Shown in pieces: positions 15,219 to 19,350 of a stretch of 19,350 bases of DNA. Source of the DNA: Pseudomonadota bacterium (lineage in GTDB: Bacteria; Pseudomonadota; Alphaproteobacteria; Elsterales; Elsteraceae); contig JACQAI010000137.1 in the NCBI GenBank assembly GCA_016195115.1, positions 1 through 19,350 on the forward strand, given 5' to 3'. Under the pieces are notes generated by a model. That model was not told where the DNA came from and made no database searches. It worked only from the letters and a program-made list of their open reading frames with translations. Numbering within the stretch: position 1 is the first letter of the stretch; every line of letters begins with the position of its first letter. The position numbers and the translations under genes are program-made.

Positions 15219-16292
15219 ATGCCCCCAAGCACGCCGATGGTCGAGTTCCGCAAGGTCGCCAAGCGCTACGGTCCGGTGACCGCGGTCGACGACGTGTCGT
15301 TCGCGCTCGCACGCGGCACGCTCACGACCCTGCTCGGCCCGTCGGGCTGCGGTAAGACAACGACCTTGCGCCTGATCGCCGGGCTCGAGACCGCCTCGGA
15401 CGGCGCCATCCTGATCGACGGCAGCGACGTCACGGGTCGATCGGCGGCCGAGCGCGACGTCAGCATGGTGTTCCAGTCCTACGCCCTGTTTCCCCATCTG
15501 AGCGTGCTCGACAACGTCGCCTACGGCCTGGTCGTCAGCGGCACGCCCAAGAAGACTGCTCACGAGGCGGCGCGCGCCAAGCTCGCGCTGATCGGGCTCA
15601 GCGGGCTCGACAGCCGATTACCGAGTGAACTTTCGGGCGGCCAGCAGCAGCGCGTCGCGGTGGCGCGCGCGATCGTGCTCGAGCCGCGGGTTTTGTTGTT
15701 CGATGAACCCCTGTCCAACCTTGACGCCAAGCTGCGCCGGCGCGTGCGCGACGACATCCGCGCGCTCCAGCAGCGCCAGGCGCTGACCGTGGTCTACGTC
15801 ACCCACGACCAGGAGGAGGCGCTGGCGGTCTCCGACCGCATCATCGTGATGTCGCAGGCGCGGATCGCCCAGGACGGCGCGCCGCGCGAGCTCTACGAGC
15901 GTCCGGCCAACCGCTTTGTCGCCGACTTCATCGGCGACGCCAACCTGGTCGCGGCGACCTTGCGGCGCGGCACCGGCGAGCGCGCCACCGTGACGGTCGG
16001 CGCGCTCACCCTCGACCTGCCGCACCACGGTGCGACCGACGGCGCGGTCACGATGGCGGTGCGGCCGGAGGCAATCCGCTGTACCGCCGCGCCGGCGGCA
16101 GCCGACGCGATCGCCGGCACGATCACGAAATCGGCCTATCTCGGCTCGCGGGTCGAGTACACGCTGGATACCACGGTCGGCGAGCTGTTCGCGATCGATC
16201 CGACCGCGCGCCAGCCGCTGCCGGCCGGCACCGCGGTCGCCATCCGCCTGGAACCCGCCGGCGTCGCCGTCATCCCGCCCGATGGAACTTGA
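15219..16292 (+). CDS. ABC transporter ATP-binding protein (FbpC/PotA-like)
   Basis: This is a 357-residue cytoplasmic ATPase that drives the importer. Walker A is GPSGCGKTT at residues 40-48. A Q-loop (VFQSYALFPH), the ABC signature LSGGQQQR, Walker B LLFDEPLSNLDA and the H-loop THDQEEAL follow in order. The C-terminal part, from about residue 240, holds a TOBE-type regulatory domain (VRPEAIRC and the ITKSAYLGSRVEYTLD segment), as in FbpC, PotA and UgpC. The ATG at 15219 has a weak GAGG-like site upstream; ATG 15237 (MVEFRKV) is an alternative start. With the preceding binding protein and fused permease it forms a complete importer. Confidence 0.94.
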   Translation: MPPSTPMVEFRKVAKRYGPVTAVDDVSFALARGTLTTLLGPSGCGKTTTLRLIAGLETASDGAILIDGSDVTGRSAAERDVSMVFQSYALFPHLSVLDNVAYGLVVSGTPKKTAHEAARAKLALIGLSGLDSRLPSELSGGQQQRVAVARAIVLEPRVLLFDEPLSNLDAKLRRRVRDDIRALQQRQALTVVYVTHDQEEALAVSDRIIVMSQARIAQDGAPRELYERPANRFVADFIGDANLVAATLRRGTGERATVTVGALTLDLPHHGATDGAVTMAVRPEAIRCTAAPAAADAIAGTITKSAYLGSRVEYTLDTTVGELFAIDPTARQPLPAGTAVAIRLEPAGVAVIPPDGT

Positions 16293-16333
16293 CCGGGGCC
16301 TGCGCGTCACCTAATGTAGTACACGTTCTACAT
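16289..16333 (+). promoter_or_regulatory. Promoter and palindromic operator of the toxin-antitoxin operon
   Basis: TTGACC at 16289-16294 and TAATGT at 16312-16317 are 17 bases apart and could be the -35 and -10 boxes. Over the -10 region lies an inverted repeat, ATGTAG at 16314-16319 and CTACAT at 16328-16333, with near-symmetric inner bases. Phd/VapB antitoxins repress their own operon from such palindromes, and this one lies 11 bases before the antitoxin ATG. Confidence 0.55.
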
Positions 16334-16344
16334 CAGGGTCGCCG

Positions 16345-16593
16345 ATGAAAACAGTCACCACCCGCGAGGCAAATCAGCGGTTTTCCGAGCTCCTCTCGCA
16401 AGTCGAGCGCGGCGAAGAGGTTGTCATCACGAAGCACGGGCGGCCGGTGGCTGTCTTGTCAACGTATCAAGCACCCGTGATGACTCCGGAACGCAAAGCT
16501 GCGATCGAGCGGGTTCGCCGGATCATGAAGAAGGGCCTGCCGTGGGGTGCGCCGTTCCGCACCTTCACCCGCGACGAGATGCACGAGCGGTGA
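16345..16593 (+). CDS. Type II antitoxin, Phd/YefM family
   Basis: This 82-residue antitoxin starts with TTREANQRFSELLSQVERGEEVVITKHGRPVAVL, split here only by naming: TREANQRFSELL is the DNA-binding Phd fold and EEVVITKHGRPVAVL its conserved strand. The C-terminal tail (MKKGLPWGAPFRTFTRDEMH) should be the disordered toxin-binding part. It neutralises the PIN toxin encoded directly after it and, with it, represses the operon through the palindrome upstream. The stop codon overlaps the toxin's GTG start. Base composition is less GC-rich than in the surrounding operons, which suits an acquired module. Confidence 0.93.
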   Translation: MKTVTTREANQRFSELLSQVERGEEVVITKHGRPVAVLSTYQAPVMTPERKAAIERVRRIMKKGLPWGAPFRTFTRDEMHER

Positions 16594-17039
16594 CCGTCAG
16601 CTGGGACAGCAACGTGCTCGTCTACGCGGTCGCCCCGTCTCCAATCCCGCATCGTGAACGGGCTCGTGAGCTGATCGATCGAGGGATGCGCGCCGGATGC
16701 GCGGTCCTCCTGTTGCAGACGCTCGGAGAGTTCAGTCACGTCGCAATACGCAAGGCCAAGATCCCTGTTCACCACGTACGCAGGGTGACGGAGGCTTGGC
16801 GCGCCGTCTTTCCTGTGCAAGCTGCTGCCGACGACGACCTACCGGCCGCGCTCGATGCTGTACGAATTCATGGACTCCAATTCTGGGACGCCATGTTGTG
16901 GGCGACCGCACGCCGGATCGGTGTTCGCCACCTGCTTACGGAGGATTTGCAAGACGGGCGCTTGCTGGACGGCGTGCGCTTCGTGAATCCATTTAACTCA
17001 GCGAACCGAGAGCTGGTCGATACCATCCTCCCGGCGTGA
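16590..17039 (+). CDS. PIN-domain ribonuclease toxin, VapC-like
   Basis: This is a 149-residue PIN nuclease starting at GTG 16590, which overlaps the antitoxin stop by four bases (GTGA). Acidic active-site residues are present: Asp6 (WDSNVLVYA), Glu47 (QTLGEF), Asp100 (FWDAMLW) and Asp119 (LLTEDLQDG). VapC toxins cut tRNA or rRNA when released from their antitoxin. The overlap makes toxin synthesis depend on antitoxin translation. All catalytic positions are intact, so the toxin is probably active. The cognate antitoxin is Phd-like and not AbrB-like VapB, a common mix among alphaproteobacterial PIN modules. Confidence 0.92.
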   Translation: MTVSWDSNVLVYAVAPSPIPHRERARELIDRGMRAGCAVLLLQTLGEFSHVAIRKAKIPVHHVRRVTEAWRAVFPVQAAADDDLPAALDAVRIHGLQFWDAMLWATARRIGVRHLLTEDLQDGRLLDGVRFVNPFNSANRELVDTILPA

Positions 17040-17048
17040 GGCGCTGTC

Positions 17049-17276
17049 ATGGCTGGAGAAACGGTCTTTGCGGTGGTTGATCAGATGTTTGGAAACAAGA
17101 TCGCAGCCCTGGCCATGGTTGGACCCGTATGGGCGCTGCAGTCAGAAGTGAACGAGCGGGCTATGCGCGAACTCTGGTCCAATCCGGCGGTGCCGTCCGA
17201 TCACGCGACTTTCTTTTCGCCGCGATCAGGTGAGGTCGGTGAACAGGCATGCATCTACATTCTGGACGCGCGCTAG
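17049..17276 (+). CDS. Hypothetical small protein downstream of vapC
   Basis: This 75-residue ORF begins 9 bases after the toxin stop with GAGG at 17038-17041, seven bases from the ATG, so it is probably translated with the toxin operon. I do not recognise the family. It is mixed hydrophobic/polar (VFAVVDQMFGNK, VGPVWALQ), without a signal peptide or known motif. It ends at a TAG inside a sequence that continues with coding character in another frame, so it may be the front part of a broken gene of about 120 codons. Confidence 0.45.
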   Translation: MAGETVFAVVDQMFGNKIAALAMVGPVWALQSEVNERAMRELWSNPAVPSDHATFFSPRSGEVGEQACIYILDAR

Positions 17277-17418
17277 GTCAAGCTTCGGTCTACGTACCAC
17301 CCTGACGGCCGTGGTTCGCAGTGAACTTACTTCAGCATGGCAGGGATCGTTCGAAGAGACCGAAGACGGCTTCGTTTTCGTCCGTACTGAATCGGCATCC
17401 AGGCCTGGCGTGGGGTAG
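17230..17418 (+). pseudogene. Possible frameshifted continuation of the hypothetical ORF
   Basis: This frame overlaps the end of the preceding ORF and stays open to a TAG at 17416-17418. Its last 30 residues (SAWQGSFEETEDGFVFVRTE) look like a natural protein end. No ribosome site fits its ATG. A one-base shift somewhere in 17224-17274 would join it to the preceding ORF. Not recognised; the call is tentative. Confidence 0.25.
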
Positions 17419-17427
17419 GCATTAAAT

Positions 17428-17467
17428 CGTCATTGCGAGGAGCGCAGCGGCGAAGCAATCCAGAGCG
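17428..17467. repeat. Widespread intergenic repeat (CATTGCGAGGAGCG type)
   Basis: The segment contains GTCATTGCGAGGAGCGCAGC followed by GGCGAAGCAATCCAG. I recognise this consensus as an intergenic palindromic repeat seen in many unrelated bacterial genomes. ATTGC at 17432-17436 pairs with GCAAT at 17455-17459. It ends three bases past the stop of the minus-strand amidohydrolase gene, in the gap between converging transcripts. Confidence 0.75.
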
Positions 17468-17470
17468 CGC

Positions 17471-18646
17471 TCACCGCGCCATGCGCTCGAGCTTCTTCTC
17501 GGCGAGGCGGACGAACAGGCTGGCGCCGAGCGGCAGGATGGCGTCGTTGAAATCGTAACCCGGATTGTGCACCTCGCAGCCGCCTTCGCCGTCGCCGTTG
17601 CCGATCTGGATGTAGGCGCCCGGCCGGCGCTCGAGCATGAACGAGAAATCCTCCGAGGCCATCACGACGTTGGCGTTGCGGTTGACGTTGTCCTCGCCGA
17701 CCACCTCGGCCGCGCGGTCGGCGATGAACGTCGCCTCGGTGGCGTCGTTGACCAGCGGCGCGAACGTGATGCGAAAATCGAGCGTAGCGCTGGCACCGAA
17801 CCCGGCCGCCACGCTGCTCGCCAGCCGGCCCATGTTCCGCTCGATCAGCTTGAAGATGTCGCGGCTGAAGGTCCGCGCGGTGCCGCGGATCACCGCCGTC
17901 TCGGGAATCACGTTGTAGGCATCGCCGCCGTGTATCTGCGTGATGCTGACTACCGCGGCGTCGGTCGCCTTGACGTTGCGCGCGACGATCGACTGCACCG
18001 CGGTCGTGATGTGGGCGGCGACCAGCACCGAATCGATGCCCGACTCCGGACGCGCGCCGTGCGCGCCCTTGCCCGTCACGGCGATGTCGAACATCGCGCC
18101 GCCCGCCATCATGGCGCCGGTGCGGATCTGGAACTTGCCGACCGCCAGGCCGGGCCTATTGTGCATGCCGAAGATGGCATCGCACGGGAAGCGCTCGAAC
18201 AGGCCGTCCTTGATCATCGCCTCGGCGCCGCCCTGGCCTTCCTCGGCCGGCTGGAAGATGAAGTTGACCGTGCCGTCGAACTGACGGGTCTCGGCGAGAT
18301 AGCGCGCGGCGCCGAGCAGCATGGTGGTGTGGCCGTCATGGCCGCAGGCGTGCATGCGCCCGTCGTGGCGCGAGCGATGATCGAAGCGGTTGGCCTCGAG
18401 GATCGGCAGCGCGTCCATGTCGGCGCGCAGCCCGATCGAGCGGTGCGAGTTGCCGATGCGCAGGACCCCGACCAGGCCGGTCTGGCCGATGCCGCGATGC
18501 ACCTCGATGCCGAACTCGCCGAGCTTGGCGGCGACCATGTCGGAGGTGCGCTGCTCCTGGAAGCCGAGCTCGGGATGGGCATGAATATCGCGGCGCCACG
18601 CCGTCAGCTCGTCGTGAAACGCCTGGATGCGCGGAAGCAACGGCAC
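17471..18646 (-). CDS. M20 family amidohydrolase (hippurate hydrolase / N-acyl amino acid hydrolase-like)
   Basis: This 391-residue metalloenzyme hydrolyses N-acyl amino acids or similar amides. Family motifs in order are IHAHPELGFQE, GLRADMDALPI, HACGHDGHTTML (Cys101 and His103 as metal ligands), QPAEEGQGGA, GMHNRPGL and, near the end, the distal His in EVHNPGYDFND. MASEDFSFML also matches. I chose the GTG with its first base at 18646 because GAGAGG lies eight bases upstream and the product starts as relatives do (PLLPRIQAFHDEL). An ATG 21 codons earlier (18709) would add a poorly conserved lead. It faces away from the TPR gene, sharing a gap of about 140 bases with it. The natural substrate is not evident; hippurate-like and indole-acetyl amino acid hydrolases are alternatives. 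Confidence 0.93.
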   Translation of the reverse strand: MPLLPRIQAFHDELTAWRRDIHAHPELGFQEQRTSDMVAAKLGEFGIEVHRGIGQTGLVGVLRIGNSHRSIGLRADMDALPILEANRFDHRSRHDGRMHACGHDGHTTMLLGAARYLAETRQFDGTVNFIFQPAEEGQGGAEAMIKDGLFERFPCDAIFGMHNRPGLAVGKFQIRTGAMMAGGAMFDIAVTGKGAHGARPESGIDSVLVAAHITTAVQSIVARNVKATDAAVVSITQIHGGDAYNVIPETAVIRGTARTFSRDIFKLIERNMGRLASSVAAGFGASATLDFRITFAPLVNDATEATFIADRAAEVVGEDNVNRNANVVMASEDFSFMLERRPGAYIQIGNGDGEGGCEVHNPGYDFNDAILPLGASLFVRLAEKKLERMAR

Positions 18647-18787
18647 GGGGCGAACCTCTCGAAAATCCAACCGAGCGCGCAGTTTGGCGGATCGAGCGCA
18701 GACTGGCAATCGAGCGCCATGCTATGCTCGCCCGCACCCACTTCTCGTTGAGGCGTAGCCCGGCTTGGTCTTTCGGCTCAAGCGACG

Positions 18788-19350
18788 ATGCTGACGGTGC
18801 CGTACCGTGTCGATCGCCGGTGGCGGCCTGGGCGCATCGGTTGGCTCGTGGCCTCCCTGGCACTGTCGATGGCCGCCGGATGCGCTCGCGAGCCCTCTCC
18901 TGCACAGCCGAGCGCCGCCTTGACGGCGGCGCGTTCCGCGCTGAGCGCTGGACGGTTTGATCAGGCGATCGAGCGCGCCACCGACGCGGCGGTCGAAGCC
19001 CGCCCGATCGGCGATCAGGCGACCGAGGTCGCGGCACTCAACCTGGTCGGCCGCGCGCAGCGCAATCTGGCGCGCTATGACGACGCGCTGGCCGCCCACG
19101 ACCAGGCCGAGCGTCTTGCCCGCGCCGCGGGTCACCGTGCCGGCGTTGCGGAGGCGCTGCGCGGCCAGGGCGATGTCCACGAGCGGCGCAAGGACCATGA
19201 AAAGGCGATCGCGCTCTACCGTGACGCCCTCGCGGCGCTGCGGCTGCCGGAGGATTGGCGCGAGGCTGCGGCGACGCTCTACCAGATCGGCGACATCCAG
19301 GTGGTCGCCGGACACTTCGATCAAGCGCTCGACAGCTACGGCACGGCGCA
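18788..19350 (+). CDS. TPR-repeat lipoprotein, 3' end outside window
   Basis: The frame is open from ATG 18788 to the window edge (187 full codons), so the C-terminus is missing. The start encodes a basic stretch, a hydrophobic segment (GWLVASLALSMAAGC) and a lipobox-like AAGC, predicting a lipoprotein anchored through that Cys at about residue 32. At least three tetratricopeptide repeats follow: around LNLVGRAQRNLARYDDAL, LRGQGDVHERRKDHEKAIAL and YQIGDIQVVAGHFDQALD, with the usual small/aromatic helix contacts and about 40-residue spacing. TPRs mediate protein contacts; no catalytic domain is in view. The ribosome site is weak, so the start is less certain than the frame. Lengths and partners cannot be judged here. 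Confidence 0.8.
   Translation, partial: MLTVPYRVDRRWRPGRIGWLVASLALSMAAGCAREPSPAQPSAALTAARSALSAGRFDQAIERATDAAVEARPIGDQATEVAALNLVGRAQRNLARYDDALAAHDQAERLARAAGHRAGVAEALRGQGDVHERRKDHEKAIALYRDALAALRLPEDWREAAATLYQIGDIQVVAGHFDQALDSYGTA

Noticed and set aside
12964..15312. 782-codon open frame on the minus strand opposite the permease
   Set aside because: Composition dominated by R/D/Q/H/A is typical of an antisense shadow; the plus strand encodes clear membrane segments and EAA loops.
13050..16292. Apparent 1080-codon fusion of permease and ATPase
   Set aside because: Only the part after 15219 is ATPase; the first part is an out-of-frame reading of the permease gene with no stop because of high GC.
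17567..18751. 394-codon plus-strand frame over the M20 gene
   Set aside because: All M20 motifs (HACGHDGH, PAEEG, GMHN) are on the minus strand.
1..19350. CRISPR array, rRNA, tRNA or insertion sequence
   Set aside because: No regularly spaced direct repeats, no recognisable tRNA or rRNA segments and no transposase-like frame were seen on either strand.

Overview
The window is GC-rich (about two thirds G+C or more by eye) and densely packed with genes, mostly on the + strand, many overlapping by 1-4 bases. Codon bias, REP-like GC palindromes, several molybdenum hydroxylase subunits, an AfuA/FbpA-type ABC transporter and a Phd/VapC pair fit a soil or freshwater alphaproteobacterium (Rhodospirillales/Hyphomicrobiales-like). 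That is an inference from gene content; no taxonomic marker such as rRNA is present.

Region 1 (1-11038) looks like one catabolic operon. In order it holds the C-terminal part of a xanthine-dehydrogenase-family molybdopterin subunit (cut by the window edge), its 2Fe-2S subunit, an MFS transporter, an exported alpha/beta-hydrolase-domain protein, a TauD/TfdA-type Fe(II)/2-oxoglutarate dioxygenase, then a second molybdenum hydroxylase as FAD subunit, 2Fe-2S subunit and molybdopterin subunit, and an ACMSD-like amidohydrolase. The second large subunit has a one-base frameshift in a C tract at 8072-8076. Together the genes suggest uptake and stepwise hydroxylation, ring or side-chain oxidation, hydrolysis and decarboxylation of an aromatic or N-heteroaromatic compound. 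The substrate cannot be read from the sequence. No regulator is visible, and the promoter must lie upstream of the window.

Region 2 (11039-11901) is a large REP-like inverted repeat followed by an RluA-family pseudouridine synthase whose translation start lies at the edge of the repeat.

Region 3 (11874-16292) is an ABC importer operon (binding protein, fused double permease, ATPase) of the ferric-iron type. It is driven from a plausible promoter whose -10 box overlaps the pseudouridine synthase stop codon.

Region 4 (16289-17470) differs in texture and is less GC-rich. It holds a Phd-type antitoxin and a PIN-domain VapC toxin with a palindromic operator, an unrecognised small ORF that may be frameshifted, and a widespread intergenic repeat.

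Region 5 (17471-19350) holds an M20 amidohydrolase (hippurate hydrolase/aminoacylase-like) on the minus strand and, divergent from it, the start of a TPR lipoprotein gene that runs off the window.
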